Positions 17,255 through 26,582 are shown, numbered from the stretch's first letter. The stretch: DNA of 64,000 nucleotides from Bog-159 sp963709155 (GCA_963709155.1 CAVPVD010000007.1:1240001-1304000); one strand, 5' to 3'. The notes: a model not told the origin generated them from the letters alone. Program-made: numbers and translations.

Positions 17255-17649
17255 ACTGGCGCAGCGGATTCGGTCTCATTCCTGGTCCGGCCAAAATCCT
17301 GGCCGCTTTAGCCTTCGTGCTTTTCTTTTTCGGGGTCCTCGAGGAGCGTCGGGCGGGCGGCATCTTGCTCGGTCTGGCGGGCGGTTCACTTGCCTGCGCT
17401 TACTTTCTTCTCGCCGGCTATGTTTACGCAGACGCAGTACGGCGCAGTATGCCGCCGATTCCCTGGACGGCGCTCGCGGTGCTTATTCCGAACTGCGTTG
17501 GCTTCGTGCTCTACTTCCTGTTGCGAAAGCCGATCCTCGATCCGTGTCCCCGTTGCGGGCGCGGAGTGGCACCAGATGCCGCGTTCTGTTCCCGCTGTGG
17601 CCAACCGCAAATGGACATGGGGCCGCAACCCTCACGGGAGGAATCTTGA
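17251..17649 (+). CDS. Small membrane protein with C-terminal zinc ribbon
   Basis: 132 residues. Three hydrophobic stretches fill residues ~10-90 (AKILAALAFVLFFFGVL, GILLGLAGGSLACAYFLLAG, WTALAVLIPNCVGFVLYFLL). Then comes a four-cysteine zinc ribbon, PCPRCGRGVAPDAAFCSRCG, in the cytoplasmic tail. ATGA overlap with the anti-sigma gene places it in the same operon. The sequence is typical of uncharacterised zinc-ribbon membrane proteins; no specific role can be assigned. Confidence 0.75.
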   Translation: MNWRSGFGLIPGPAKILAALAFVLFFFGVLEERRAGGILLGLAGGSLACAYFLLAGYVYADAVRRSMPPIPWTALAVLIPNCVGFVLYFLLRKPILDPCPRCGRGVAPDAAFCSRCGQPQMDMGPQPSREES

Positions 17650-17705
17650 AAAATGAACCGTTGGACCTCAGTGCGCGTACAGAGGCGCAGAAAGGCGAAT
17701 CTCAT

Positions 17706-18098
17706 ATGAAACAGACCACTATGTTGACTACAGCGTCGCTGCTCACCATTCTATTGATGATGTTTCACATGGCCAGCGACATCGTGTTCAAGATGTCCCC
17801 GCCAGGTCTCTTAAATCTGTTTGTGGTGTTCTTCTTCGTAGTCATGCTGTGTGGAACGCTGCTGCTCGCCGGACGGCGAGCGGGATACATCATCATCATC
17901 TTCGGGTCGGTGCTCGGGCTGGTCATCCCTGTCATTCACATGAAAGGGACGCATGGTGTTATTGGCGGCGAGATCGGCAACTCAAGCGAAGCTTTCTTTT
18001 TCGTGTGGGTACTCCTCGCGTTGGGTGTCACCGCGACGTTCTCTATCATCCTATCGGCGCGCGCACTGTGGAGCTTGCCCTGGCGGCGGAGCCGGTGA
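17706..18098 (+). CDS. Four-helix integral membrane protein, unknown function
   Basis: 130 residues, almost entirely hydrophobic, with four predicted membrane segments (e.g. LLNLFVVFFFVVMLCGTLLL, AFFFVWVLLALGVTATFSII). ATG 17706 gives a compact product; TTG 17646, with GGGAGG just upstream and overlapping the previous stop, would add 20 residues. An 18-codon frame (17653-17709) ends over ATG 17706 and may be fortuitous. It is the last gene of the sigma-factor operon. Confidence 0.65.
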   Translation: MKQTTMLTTASLLTILLMMFHMASDIVFKMSPPGLLNLFVVFFFVVMLCGTLLLAGRRAGYIIIIFGSVLGLVIPVIHMKGTHGVIGGEIGNSSEAFFFVWVLLALGVTATFSIILSARALWSLPWRRSR

Positions 18099-18133
18099 CC
18101 CACAGCTTCCTGCGGCGAGGCAAATGGAAAAAG

Positions 18134-19279
18134 TCAGCGGGAACAGCACATCTGGGTGGAGAGCAGCCGGCTGGTGGCGAAGAAGTTTTCGTGGGAGAGT
18201 TGCTTATAAATAGAACCGGCGACGCCGGCGGCGATGGGACCGTTGATGCGGAATCCACCGGTTAGCAACACGACGACGACCAGTTGATTGCGCTCTACGT
18301 CGTTGAAGGAGCCGAACCAGCCGAGGTGATTGAGCGCGCGGGAATCGTGGCAGGTTCCGGTTTTGCCCAGGATGGGTTCGGTCTGATCGTAGCCGGCGCG
18401 GTGGGCGGTGCCGAAGTCCACGGCGCCGCGCATCCCGATTTTTACGTCGGCGATCCAGTTCGCGATATCCAGATGCCGCTTCACGTGCGGCACGAAATGG
18501 TCGATTTCGTCCTGGCTCCGGGGATATTGAAGATGGTAGAGCGTGCCTCCGTTGGCGATTGCCGAAACCAGGGCGGCCAGCTCCAGGGGAGTCAACTCGA
18601 TGCCTTCGCCGTAAGCGGTCATCATCCCGACGCTGCCGTGCCCCGGCGGAGCATCGGGCAACGCGCCGGAGCGCTCTCCCGGGATTTCCCATCCGGCCTT
18701 CTCGCCGAGGCCGAAGAGGCGGGCGTAGTGTACCACCCGCTCGTAGCCCAGGCGATCGCCGAGGATTTTGAAAAAAGGATTATTGGAATGCGCCAGGGCG
18801 TTGCTGAGATCGAGGCTGGTGCGGCGCGTAAGATGCACCGGCGTATCGCGCTCGATGAGGCCTTCGTTCAGGGCGGCAAAGGCGGTGACCAGCTTGATGG
18901 TGGAGCAAGGAGTAAATCCACTATCGAGCGCGGTTTTCTGATTGACGATGGTGAGCACGCGGCCGATTTGGGGATTCACCACGACCACGGTGCCGTTGTA
19001 AGGGCCGAGGGCATCGACTGCCGCGCGGCGGACTTCGAGATCGTCGCCATCCACGTTATCGCCGGCGGTGGGATCGAAAACGTTCTTCAAATAGCGGGGC
19101 TGGGGGGCTGATGCGAAAGACCGTGGCTTCGGTTTCGGTTTCGCGATGGCGGTTTTACTAGCGGGCTGGGGCTTGGATTTGACGCTCGGATGCGGTTTGT
19201 GTTTCTTCGCAGTGCGCACCGCGAAGGTGCACGGTGGCAGCAGGCACAGCAACACGAATAATGTCAGGCCGCGCAGCAT
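18134..19279 (-). CDS. Penicillin-binding protein transpeptidase, secreted
   Basis: 381 residues. A signal peptide (LTLFVLLCLLPPCTFA) is followed by a Lys/Pro-rich linker (residues ~24-60) and a penicillin-binding transpeptidase domain. The three active-site motifs are present: SxxK as STIK with Ser126 and Lys129, SxN in AHSNNPFF, and KTG in GKTGTC. GSVGMMTAYGEGIELTPLEL is the usual segment before the KTG box. The short length and the lack of a class A glycosyltransferase or class B dimerisation module mark it as a stand-alone catalytic domain; class D beta-lactamase-like activity cannot be excluded. It should act in the periplasm on peptidoglycan cross-links. It converges on the sigma operon. 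Confidence 0.85.
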   Translation of the reverse strand: MLRGLTLFVLLCLLPPCTFAVRTAKKHKPHPSVKSKPQPASKTAIAKPKPKPRSFASAPQPRYLKNVFDPTAGDNVDGDDLEVRRAAVDALGPYNGTVVVVNPQIGRVLTIVNQKTALDSGFTPCSTIKLVTAFAALNEGLIERDTPVHLTRRTSLDLSNALAHSNNPFFKILGDRLGYERVVHYARLFGLGEKAGWEIPGERSGALPDAPPGHGSVGMMTAYGEGIELTPLELAALVSAIANGGTLYHLQYPRSQDEIDHFVPHVKRHLDIANWIADVKIGMRGAVDFGTAHRAGYDQTEPILGKTGTCHDSRALNHLGWFGSFNDVERNQLVVVVLLTGGFRINGPIAAGVAGSIYKQLSHENFFATSRLLSTQMCCSR

Positions 19280-19328
19280 TTTTCTTTTGAGCGTAGAGCG
19301 CTATTATCAACCATCGGTACTAGCCAGG

Positions 19329-21626
19329 TCAAGCTGTATGGCCGATTTGGACCTGACCGGGCGCCAGAGGGGCGCCGGCATCCTGGGCATCCACGACCGC
19401 CACAGCGGCAATATTCACGATATCGTGAACCTGGGCGCCGCGCTGCAGGACGTGCACCGGGCGCGACAGCCCCATCAGGATGGGGCCGATCGGTTCGGCG
19501 CCGGCAATGCGACCCAGCAGTTTGTAGGCGATGTTACCGGCTTCCAGGTTGGGGAAGATCAGGACATTGGCGCCGCCCTTCAAAGTGCTGAAGGGGAAGA
19601 GCTCCTCGATCATCTCGGGCACCACGGCCGTATCGGCCTGCATCTCGCCGTCCACCATCAGGGCCGGCTCGCGCTGGCGCACCAGCTCCACGGCTCTGCG
19701 CACCTTTTCGGCCAGCGGATGCCGGGAACTGCCGAAGTTCGAGAAGGAGAGCATCGCCACGCGGGGTTCCACATCGAACCGGCGGGCCATTTCGGCGGTA
19801 TTTACGGCGATCTCCGCCAGATCCTCGGCGGTGGGTTCGATGTTGACGGTGGCGTCGGCCAGGAAATAAATGTCGCGTTTCGGAGTGATCATGACGTAAA
19901 CGCCGGAAACGCGGCGCATGCCATGGCGCACCTCGATGACTTGCAGGGCCGGGCGGATCATATCGGGATAGTGCTGGGTGAGCCCGCCGACCATGGCATC
20001 GGCATCGCCCAGACGCACCATCATGGCGCCGAAAACATTGCGCGCGAGAATCAATTCGCCGGCTTCGCGGCGGGTGACGCCCTTGCGCTGGCGAAGGCTG
20101 TACATCTCCTCGGCGTAGGCCGGCAGCCGCCCGGACTTGGAAGGGTCGACGATTCGCAGGCCGTCGAGATGCAGATGCAACTCTTCCATGGCCGCACGGA
20201 TACGGGCTTCGTCGCCGAGCAGGATGGGCCGGGCGATCTTCTCGTCCATGAGGATCTGGCAGGCGCGCAGGATTTTAGGCTCTTCACCTTCGGGGAAGAC
20301 GACGCGCTTGGGCTGCCGCTGGGCTTTGTGGATCATCACGCGCATCACCTCGTGGGCCTTGCCCAAGCGGCGCTCCAACTGTTCGCGGTATTCGTGAATA
20401 TCGATGGGCGCTTGCGCCACGCCGGTCTCCATGGCGGCTTGCGCGACGGCGGCCGCTTCCCAGGTCAACACGCGCGTATCGAAGGGCTTCGGGATGATGT
20501 ACTGGCGGCCGAATTCCAGGCGGTCGACGCCGTAGGCGCGGCGCACGTTGTCCGGCACGTCCTCACGTGCCAACGCGGCCAGCGCGCGCGTGGCGGCCAG
20601 CTTCATCTCGTCGTTGACCATGGTGGCGCGCACGTCCAGCGCGCCGCGGAAAATGAACGGAAAGCCCAGGACATTATTGACCTGGTTGGGATAGTCGGAG
20701 CGGCCGGTGGCCACAATGGCGTCGGGCCGGGTGGCCACGGCGACGTCATACGGAATCTCCGGATCGGGGTTGGCCAGCGCGAAAATGATAGGATCGTGGG
20801 CCATCGTCAGCAGCATTTCGGGGGTGACGCAATTGCCGCAGGAAAGGCCGAAGAATACATCCGCTCCTACAAAAGCGTCGGCCAGAGTGCGGGCCGTGGT
20901 TTCGGCGGCGAAACGCTCCTTGTAGGAATTCATGCCCTCCTTGCGGCCTTTGTAAACTACGCCCTTGGTATCGCACATCAGGATGTTCTCGATGCGAACG
21001 CCGAGGTTCACATAATGCTGCGCGCAGGAGAGGCCGCTGGCGCCGGCGCCGTTGAAAACCACGCGCACTTTGTCGATCGGCTTGCCGACCAGATCCAGGG
21101 CGTTCAGCAGGGCGGCGCCGGAGATGATAGCGGTGCCATGCTGATCGTCGTGGAAGACGGGGATGCGCATGGTGCGCCGGCATTCTTCCTCGATGTAGAA
21201 GCATTCCGGGGCTTTGATATCTTCCAGGTTGATGCCGCCGAAGGTCGGCTCGAGCATTTGGCAGGCGCGCACGATCTCGTCGGCGTTGGTGGTGGCGAGT
21301 TCGATATCGAAAACGTCGATATCCGCAAAGCGTTTGAAGAGAACGCCCTTGCCTTCCATCACCGGTTTACCGGCGGCCGGGCCGATGTTGCCGAGTCCCA
21401 GGACGGCGGTTCCATTGGTCACCACGGCGACCAGGTTTCCTTTGCCGGTGTATTTGTAAACGAGGCTGGGATCGCGGGCGATTTCGAGGCAGGGGACCGC
21501 GACACCCGGCGTGTAGGCCAGGCTCAGATCGCGCTGCGTGAGGCAAGGCTTGGTGGGAACGACCGCCAGTTTTCCGGCGGGCGCGGAAGAGTGGTAATCG
21601 AGAGCGTCTTGGGGATCGATGGTCAT
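19329..21626 (-). CDS. maeB: NADP-dependent malic enzyme with C-terminal phosphotransacetylase domain
   Basis: 765 residues, the normal size of the MaeB fusion. Residues ~1-430 are malic enzyme: LSLAYTPGVAVPC, TNGTAVLGLGNIGP, KPVMEGKGVLFKRFADIDVF, FHDDQHGTAIISGAALLNAL. Residues ~440-765 match phosphate acetyl/butyryltransferase (VFPEGEEPKILRA, GNIAYKLLGRIAGAEPIGPI). In characterised MaeB proteins the second domain is usually regulatory (acetyl-CoA binding). The reaction is oxidative decarboxylation of malate to pyruvate with NADP+. AAGGAG lies six bases before ATG 21626. It stands alone, opposite to the downstream gene at 21819. Confidence 0.95.
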   Translation of the reverse strand: MTIDPQDALDYHSSAPAGKLAVVPTKPCLTQRDLSLAYTPGVAVPCLEIARDPSLVYKYTGKGNLVAVVTNGTAVLGLGNIGPAAGKPVMEGKGVLFKRFADIDVFDIELATTNADEIVRACQMLEPTFGGINLEDIKAPECFYIEEECRRTMRIPVFHDDQHGTAIISGAALLNALDLVGKPIDKVRVVFNGAGASGLSCAQHYVNLGVRIENILMCDTKGVVYKGRKEGMNSYKERFAAETTARTLADAFVGADVFFGLSCGNCVTPEMLLTMAHDPIIFALANPDPEIPYDVAVATRPDAIVATGRSDYPNQVNNVLGFPFIFRGALDVRATMVNDEMKLAATRALAALAREDVPDNVRRAYGVDRLEFGRQYIIPKPFDTRVLTWEAAAVAQAAMETGVAQAPIDIHEYREQLERRLGKAHEVMRVMIHKAQRQPKRVVFPEGEEPKILRACQILMDEKIARPILLGDEARIRAAMEELHLHLDGLRIVDPSKSGRLPAYAEEMYSLRQRKGVTRREAGELILARNVFGAMMVRLGDADAMVGGLTQHYPDMIRPALQVIEVRHGMRRVSGVYVMITPKRDIYFLADATVNIEPTAEDLAEIAVNTAEMARRFDVEPRVAMLSFSNFGSSRHPLAEKVRRAVELVRQREPALMVDGEMQADTAVVPEMIEELFPFSTLKGGANVLIFPNLEAGNIAYKLLGRIAGAEPIGPILMGLSRPVHVLQRGAQVHDIVNIAAVAVVDAQDAGAPLAPGQVQIGHTA

Positions 21627-21690
21627 TCGCGACTCCTTAGATCACAGGCATATTATAGTTGCTTATCCGGAAGTACGATATACCCCCGTA

Positions 21691-21733
21691 GCGGGACTTA
21701 AAAGTCCGGCCGGCACGCTGAAGCGTGCGCCAC
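21691..21733 (+). repeat. REP-like repeat family 1, copy c
   Basis: GCGGGACTTAAAAGTCCGGC followed by CGGCACGCTGAAGCGTGCGC and CAC. Two adjacent palindromes (GGACTTAAAAGTCC and GCACGCTGAAGCGTGC). It lies in the divergent gap between maeB and the gene at 21819, an atypical place for this family. Confidence 0.8.
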
Positions 21734-21818
21734 CTGGCAAAGTAAATTGGTGCGAAAACGCACGATCGGGGCTATGGCCGATTTCGTTTTTGTTTTACAA
21801 ATAGAGGGGGCACATACC

Positions 21819-22406
21819 ATGTTTGCGCCTAGTCCGGTTACACTCTTCCAACGTTATGGCGCCGCGATCGCGGCGGTCAAGCACACGCAAAGGGTACTTC
21901 CGCACGGCGCCGCCAACCTGGCCGGCGGGTCGTTTGACAAGCACCAGCGCCTCGAAGCGCTGTGGGAGGCGTATAAAACAGTGAAGGCTGAAGGCATGCG
22001 GGAGCGCACGGTGGCCTGCGGTCAACTGGCGCGCGAGCATGGCGTGGGCAATTGCGGAGAGCAGGCCTCGGTGGCCTACATGTTCCTCACTGAGAAGCTC
22101 ACCCACGCGATCCGGCCTATCTCTTATTGCCTGATTCCCGAATCGGATGAGGGCAATCACTCGTTCGTGGTGCTGGGTCCTTGTTCCAAGGGCGGGAACC
22201 AGACTCTGCTGACCTGGGGGCCGCAGACGGTCATTTGCGACCCATGGCTGTGCCAGGCGCATACGCGGACGGTGAAGCCATCGAAGCTTCCAATGGTTCC
22301 GCTGTACGATCAGGCGGGCGCTTACACGCCAAGCCTTTTTGCCAATGCCCTAAAGGAGATGTTTCCCGGATGGAGCAAGATTAAGATCCTCCATACCGAT
22401 GTCTAG
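21819..22406 (+). CDS. Putative Cys-His-Asp enzyme, unassigned family
   Basis: 195 residues from ATG 21819, chosen because GAGGGGG precedes it; an in-frame ATG at 21774 would add 15 residues. No signal peptide. Three well-spaced motifs look like a papain/transglutaminase-type triad: Cys79 in GVGNCGEQASVAYMF, His114 in EGNHSFVVLG and Asp141 in VICDPWLC. The order Cys, His, Asp and the hydrophobic strands before the His and Asp fit that fold. Similar GNCGE...H...D patterns occur in transglutaminase-like proteins and in some secreted effectors, but I cannot name a family. The product is probably cytoplasmic unless exported by a specialised route. It is single-gene, converging on murJ. Confidence 0.55.
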   Translation: MFAPSPVTLFQRYGAAIAAVKHTQRVLPHGAANLAGGSFDKHQRLEALWEAYKTVKAEGMRERTVACGQLAREHGVGNCGEQASVAYMFLTEKLTHAIRPISYCLIPESDEGNHSFVVLGPCSKGGNQTLLTWGPQTVICDPWLCQAHTRTVKPSKLPMVPLYDQAGAYTPSLFANALKEMFPGWSKIKILHTDV

Positions 22407-22420
22407 TTCGGGGAGACGTC

Positions 22421-23803
22421 TCAGAAAGCAGTCGCTGCCACCCATCGTTTGCGGCTTAGATGCGCGGCGGCGAACAGCGTCAGGAATCCGGCCATCAATC
22501 CCACGGACGCTCCCAGGCCGATCCACTGCGGTTGCGAGGAGTGCAGCCACAGGGTCAGGGCCACGTTGACCAGCACCGGGATAAACGAAGCGCTCAACGC
22601 CAATGCGGGGCGATCGAGCGCGAACAGCGCGCGTCCGGTCAATTCCAGCAAGCTCCAGCCGATCAAGCTGGGCGCCAGCCCCAGGAATACGGTCGACACC
22701 AGGCGGGTGGATTCGGCGGTGAAGTTGCCGCGTTGAAACAGGATGGCGATGACGGGTTGGCGCAGGGCCAGCGCGATTCCGCATCCCCCGACGGCGGCCA
22801 GCGCCGCCAGTCCCAGGGTCTTATCGATCAGATGGAAGGCCTCGCGCAGCCGCAACTGGCTGCGTAGCCGGGCGATTTCCGGCAGCAGCGAATTGGAGAT
22901 CGGGCTGACCAGGAATGCCAGGGGTACGCCCACGCCGCGCATGCAATAATCCAACGCGGCGGCCATACCCGGCCCGATATGGGTAGCCCAGGCGCGGGTG
23001 AAAACAATATTGAGCGCCAGGCTGACGGCATACAGCGAGACGGCCACGGGACGTCCCAGGATTTCACGCCAATGCACTTCCGAGGGCGGCAGGTTGCGGG
23101 TTTCGAGGCCGGCGCGCGCACAGAAGTGGACGACGGCGAACTGCGCCCATGCGCCCAACGTGTAGCCGATGGCGAATCCATAAACTCCCAGCACCCGCCA
23201 GAAGCTCACGGCGGCGGCGATGGTGAAGACGTTGATGCAGGCCTGGTAGAACGCAAATGGAGCGAAGCGGCGATCCGTATACAGTAAGGCGCAGTTGATG
23301 GCCGCCGAGCCGGCCGCCATGATGGAGAATGCCCCGATGCGCAGGATGGTCACCGAGGTGCGGTAGAAGCGCGGGTCGAGGCCGGGAGCCAGAACGGCGA
23401 TCAGCCACGGCGCGGAAATCACGGTGACTGCCGTCAGCAGCGAAAACAGCCACGCGAACAATCTGTTCAACTTCAGGAACAGGGCGGTGCGATCGGCGCC
23501 CTGCCGCGCGGTGAGCATGGGCACGAAGGCGAAGACCATGGTGTTGATGAGAACGGAATTCAGGGCGTCCAGGGGGCCGATGGCCACGGCCAGGGAGTCC
23601 GCCTGGGAGTGGGTGCCGAGCAGGTAGGCAGTCAGGGCCACGCGTACGAAACCGGTGACGTTGCCGGTGACAATGCCCGCCCCGATGGTGAGCCCGCCGC
23701 GCACCAGGGGGCTCTCCACCGCCCGAGCCAGGACTCGCTCGGCAAGTACCGGGGCTGTAGAATCCGTACTCAGAGTCGCCTCAAACCACGCGAGGCGGGC
23801 CAA
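22421..23803 (-). CDS. murJ: MurJ/MviN-like lipid II flippase family protein
   Basis: 460 residues with about 12-14 membrane segments across the length. The opening (RGGLTIGAGIVTGNVTGFVR), the central SLYAVSLALNIVFTRAWATH and the late VIAILFQRGNFTAEST are MurJ/MOP exporter features. Such proteins flip lipid-linked cell-wall or polysaccharide precursors across the inner membrane; whether this is the essential MurJ or a polysaccharide-specific paralogue is unclear. The start is taken as TTG 23803, preceded by AGGTGG and eight bases from the tpx stop, so it is likely cotranscribed with tpx. No ATG is available near the N-terminus. Confidence 0.8.
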   Translation of the reverse strand: MARLAWFEATLSTDSTAPVLAERVLARAVESPLVRGGLTIGAGIVTGNVTGFVRVALTAYLLGTHSQADSLAVAIGPLDALNSVLINTMVFAFVPMLTARQGADRTALFLKLNRLFAWLFSLLTAVTVISAPWLIAVLAPGLDPRFYRTSVTILRIGAFSIMAAGSAAINCALLYTDRRFAPFAFYQACINVFTIAAAVSFWRVLGVYGFAIGYTLGAWAQFAVVHFCARAGLETRNLPPSEVHWREILGRPVAVSLYAVSLALNIVFTRAWATHIGPGMAAALDYCMRGVGVPLAFLVSPISNSLLPEIARLRSQLRLREAFHLIDKTLGLAALAAVGGCGIALALRQPVIAILFQRGNFTAESTRLVSTVFLGLAPSLIGWSLLELTGRALFALDRPALALSASFIPVLVNVALTLWLHSSQPQWIGLGASVGLMAGFLTLFAAAHLSRKRWVAATAF

Positions 23804-23811
23804 TTGCCCAC

Positions 23812-24321
23812 CTACGATGCCGCGCGCGCCGCAGCCAGCGCGGATTCGTAATTCGGGAAATCCGCGACTTCTTTCACATACTCGGCGTGCTTAATGGTGT
23901 TGTCTTTGCCCACCACGAAAATGGCGCGGCTTTCAATGCGCAGCTCTTTGATTAAAGTGCCATAGTGGCTGCCGAACGAGCCATCCTTGTGGTCCGACAG
24001 CATCTTGACTTTGTCCACGCCGAAAGCGCCGCACCAGCGTTTCTGGGCAAAGGGAAGGTCCATGCTGACCGTGAAGATATCGACGTTCGGCATCTTGCCG
24101 GCTTCCTCGTTGAATCGCTTGGTCTGCGCGTCGCACACCGGCGTATCGAGCGAAGGAACCACGCTGAAGATACGCACATGGCCGCCGGTACCGGACAAGG
24201 TCACCGGCTTCAGACTGCCGTCCACCACCTCGAAATCGGGCGCCGGATCGCCCGGCTTCAGTTCCGGTCCGATCAAGGTCTTGGGATCTCCGCGCAGCGT
24301 TGTTGCTCCTGGTCGTTCCAT
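23812..24321 (-). CDS. tpx: Thiol peroxidase (Tpx-type peroxiredoxin)
   Basis: 169 residues, full length for Tpx. Peroxidatic Cys63 lies in PSLDTPVCDAQT, the Tpx signature, and the resolving Cys97 in KRWCGAFG. KPGDPAPDF near the N-terminus and SRAIFVVGKDNTI near the C-terminus complete the fold. It reduces hydrogen and alkyl peroxides with thioredoxin in the cytoplasm or periplasm. GGAGG lies four bases before ATG 24321. It sits 27 bases downstream of a thioredoxin-domain protein gene on the same strand, a sensible redox pairing. Confidence 0.95.
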   Translation of the reverse strand: MERPGATTLRGDPKTLIGPELKPGDPAPDFEVVDGSLKPVTLSGTGGHVRIFSVVPSLDTPVCDAQTKRFNEEAGKMPNVDIFTVSMDLPFAQKRWCGAFGVDKVKMLSDHKDGSFGSHYGTLIKELRIESRAIFVVGKDNTIKHAEYVKEVADFPNYESALAAARAAS

Positions 24322-24348
24322 ATGTCCTCCTATTGTTTGGGTGATTTC

Positions 24349-26466
24349 CTATTGTAACAACTGCCGGAAGGCGGCCACGTCCGCGGTGGGCAGTTGGCAG
24401 GCATAATCTTCGCAGACGTAGGCGGTGGCCTGTCCGCCGATAGCGGTCATGTCCGCGACGCTGGGAATGTAGCGGGCCAGCGGCGGGCGGGACTTCGCAT
24501 CCACCAGCAGCACGATGCCGTTGGGGAAGAAGGCCGCATGCAGCGCGTCCAGCAATTGGCGCATGTCCGGGGCGTCGCGCTCGCCCACCAGGACGATCTG
24601 CCGGGGCTTCGCAATGCTGAATTCGTAAGCCACCAGCATTTGAGGGACACCCACGGGCGCGGCCACCATGCGCGAACCGAAGGCCTCCAGCGCGCGCGCC
24701 GCGGATGCCTGAAAATCTTGGCGTCCGGTGATTCCGGCGAGCCGCAGCAGGTTCAGAACGGCGATGGAATTCCCGGAAGGCTCCGCGCCGTCGTAGTCTT
24801 CCTTGATCCGCATGACCAGCGAGGTATCGCCCGCGGCCGTACTGTAGAAAGCTCCATGTTCGGCGTCTTCGAACAACCGGACCATGTTTTCGGTGAGCCG
24901 GATGGCCAGTTCCAGGTCGGGTAACTGGAAGCTGGTTTCGTACAAATCGAGCAGCGCCTGGGTGAAGAAGGCGTAGTCGTCGAGGAAGCCGGGGATAGCG
25001 GTATCGCCCTGGCGGTAACGGCGCAGCAGGACGCCGCTTTCCGCATCGTACATGCGGGAAACCAGGAAATCCGCCGCGCGGCGGGCAGCGTCGGAGTAGC
25101 GCGGCTCGGCCAGGATCGCGCCGGCCTTGGCGAAGGCCGAGATCATGAGACCGTTCCATGCGGTCAGGACTTTGTCGTCGAGGTGCGGGCGGACACGCGT
25201 GCCGCGGATCGCCAGCAGTTTGTCCGCGGCTTGGTCGATGGCAGTCCGGACCTGGTCGCCGGATACGCCGAATTGACGCGCCGTTTCTTCGTACGAATGC
25301 GCCTGGTAGAGGATGTTCTTGCCGGTGAACTCCTGGTGCGGATCGCTCTCGACATTGCCGTCCGGCGCGACGCCGAAGCGGTAGCAGAACCATTCGGCCG
25401 CGGGCTGGCCCACCGCGGATGCGATCTCGGATTGCGTCCAGACATAGAACGCGCCTTCTCCCTTCTCTTCGGGATGCGCCGGATCGATCACGCTATCGGC
25501 GTCTTCGGCGGAGTAGAAGGCGCCGCCCGGATCACGCATGTCGCGCAGCACGTAATCGAGGATGCCGCGGGCCGTTGCGGCGTAGGCGGCATCGCCGGTA
25601 ATCTGAAACGCTTCCAGATAGGAAACGGCCAGTTGCGCCTGGTCGTACAACATTTTTTCGAAGTGCGGGACGAACCAGCGGGCATCCACCGAATAGCGAT
25701 GGAAGCCGCCGCCGAGTTGGTCGTACATGCCGCCCCTGGACATTTCGCGCAGGGTGGCCGCGACCATGTCGAGCGCTTCCTGGCTGCGGGTGCGGAAGTA
25801 GTAGCGCAAGAGAAAATTCAACGAGACCGGACGCGGGAACTTGGGTGCTTCGCCGAAACCCGCATGGCGCGAATCGAACGTTCGGCGGAAGACGTAGAAC
25901 CCGGCGTCCAGAGTATCCTTGCCGGGGCGCAGCGCGGAGCCGGAACCGGCCGCGGCTACGGCCGATTGTTTGGTCAGTTGCTCGATCGCCGCGCGGCTGG
26001 ATTCCTCAATGCGGGCGCGGTCCTCGCGCCAAGCTTCCGCTACGCGTTCCAAAACCATGGGGAAACCGGGGTGGCCGTAGCGTTGTTCGGGCGGAAAATA
26101 GGTGCCGCCGTAGAAAGGCTTCAACTCGGGAGTCAGCCAGACCGACATGGGCCAGCCTCCGCCGCCGGTGGTGGCCTGTACGAACGCCATGTAAATTCGG
26201 TCGACGTCCGGCCGCTCCTCGCGATCCACCTTGATGGACACGAAATCCCGGTTCAGCAGCGCGGCGATGGCTTCGTTCTCGAAGGATTCGCGCTCCATCA
26301 CATGGCACCAGTGGCAGGTGGAATAGCCGATGGAAAGGAAGATCGGCCGGTCCTCCCGGCGCGCTTTTTCGAACGCCTCCGGACCCCAGGGAAACCAGTT
26401 CACGGGATTGTGTGCGTGCTGGAGTAGATAGGGGCTCTTTTCGTCGATCAAGCGGTTGGTGTGCAT
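24349..26466 (-). CDS. Thioredoxin-domain protein of the YyaL/DUF255 (SPATA20-like) family
   Basis: 705 residues from ATG 26466. The N-terminal ~170 residues are the thioredoxin-like DUF255 domain: SPYLLQHAHNPVNWFPWGPE and SIGYSTCHWCHVMERESF with the CxxC pair, then IKVDREERPDVDRIYM. The rest is an alpha/alpha-barrel like that of glycan epimerases and cellobiose epimerases (YDQLGGGFHRYSVDARWFVP, TAWNGLMISAFAKAGA). The family is very widespread and well conserved, but its biochemical role remains unclear. The TTG-initiated extension upstream is not supported. It is followed by tpx and murJ on the same strand. Confidence 0.9.
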   Translation of the reverse strand: MHTNRLIDEKSPYLLQHAHNPVNWFPWGPEAFEKARREDRPIFLSIGYSTCHWCHVMERESFENEAIAALLNRDFVSIKVDREERPDVDRIYMAFVQATTGGGGWPMSVWLTPELKPFYGGTYFPPEQRYGHPGFPMVLERVAEAWREDRARIEESSRAAIEQLTKQSAVAAAGSGSALRPGKDTLDAGFYVFRRTFDSRHAGFGEAPKFPRPVSLNFLLRYYFRTRSQEALDMVAATLREMSRGGMYDQLGGGFHRYSVDARWFVPHFEKMLYDQAQLAVSYLEAFQITGDAAYAATARGILDYVLRDMRDPGGAFYSAEDADSVIDPAHPEEKGEGAFYVWTQSEIASAVGQPAAEWFCYRFGVAPDGNVESDPHQEFTGKNILYQAHSYEETARQFGVSGDQVRTAIDQAADKLLAIRGTRVRPHLDDKVLTAWNGLMISAFAKAGAILAEPRYSDAARRAADFLVSRMYDAESGVLLRRYRQGDTAIPGFLDDYAFFTQALLDLYETSFQLPDLELAIRLTENMVRLFEDAEHGAFYSTAAGDTSLVMRIKEDYDGAEPSGNSIAVLNLLRLAGITGRQDFQASAARALEAFGSRMVAAPVGVPQMLVAYEFSIAKPRQIVLVGERDAPDMRQLLDALHAAFFPNGIVLLVDAKSRPPLARYIPSVADMTAIGGQATAYVCEDYACQLPTADVAAFRQLLQ

Positions 26467-26582
26467 GGTAGGGGAAGGCGCCCGCGGATAGGACCAGGGG
26501 GCAGTACTTTTATCATAGCGCGGAGGGTTCAAACCGGTACCCCGCGTGTAACGATTAAGGAGGTTCGATCACTATATCACTT

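Noticed and set aside
17653..17709. 18-codon leader peptide (Arg-rich) overlapping the four-helix gene start
   Set aside because: It has a possible distant GGAGG but no support beyond chance; it may be only the space between two genes.
19146..21701. 851-codon open frame on the plus strand
   Set aside because: It lies opposite the malic enzyme gene and has no family features.
23933..25393. 486-codon open frame on the minus strand within the thioredoxin-domain gene
   Set aside because: It shares DNA with the well-supported DUF255 protein in another frame and encodes an Arg-rich random sequence.
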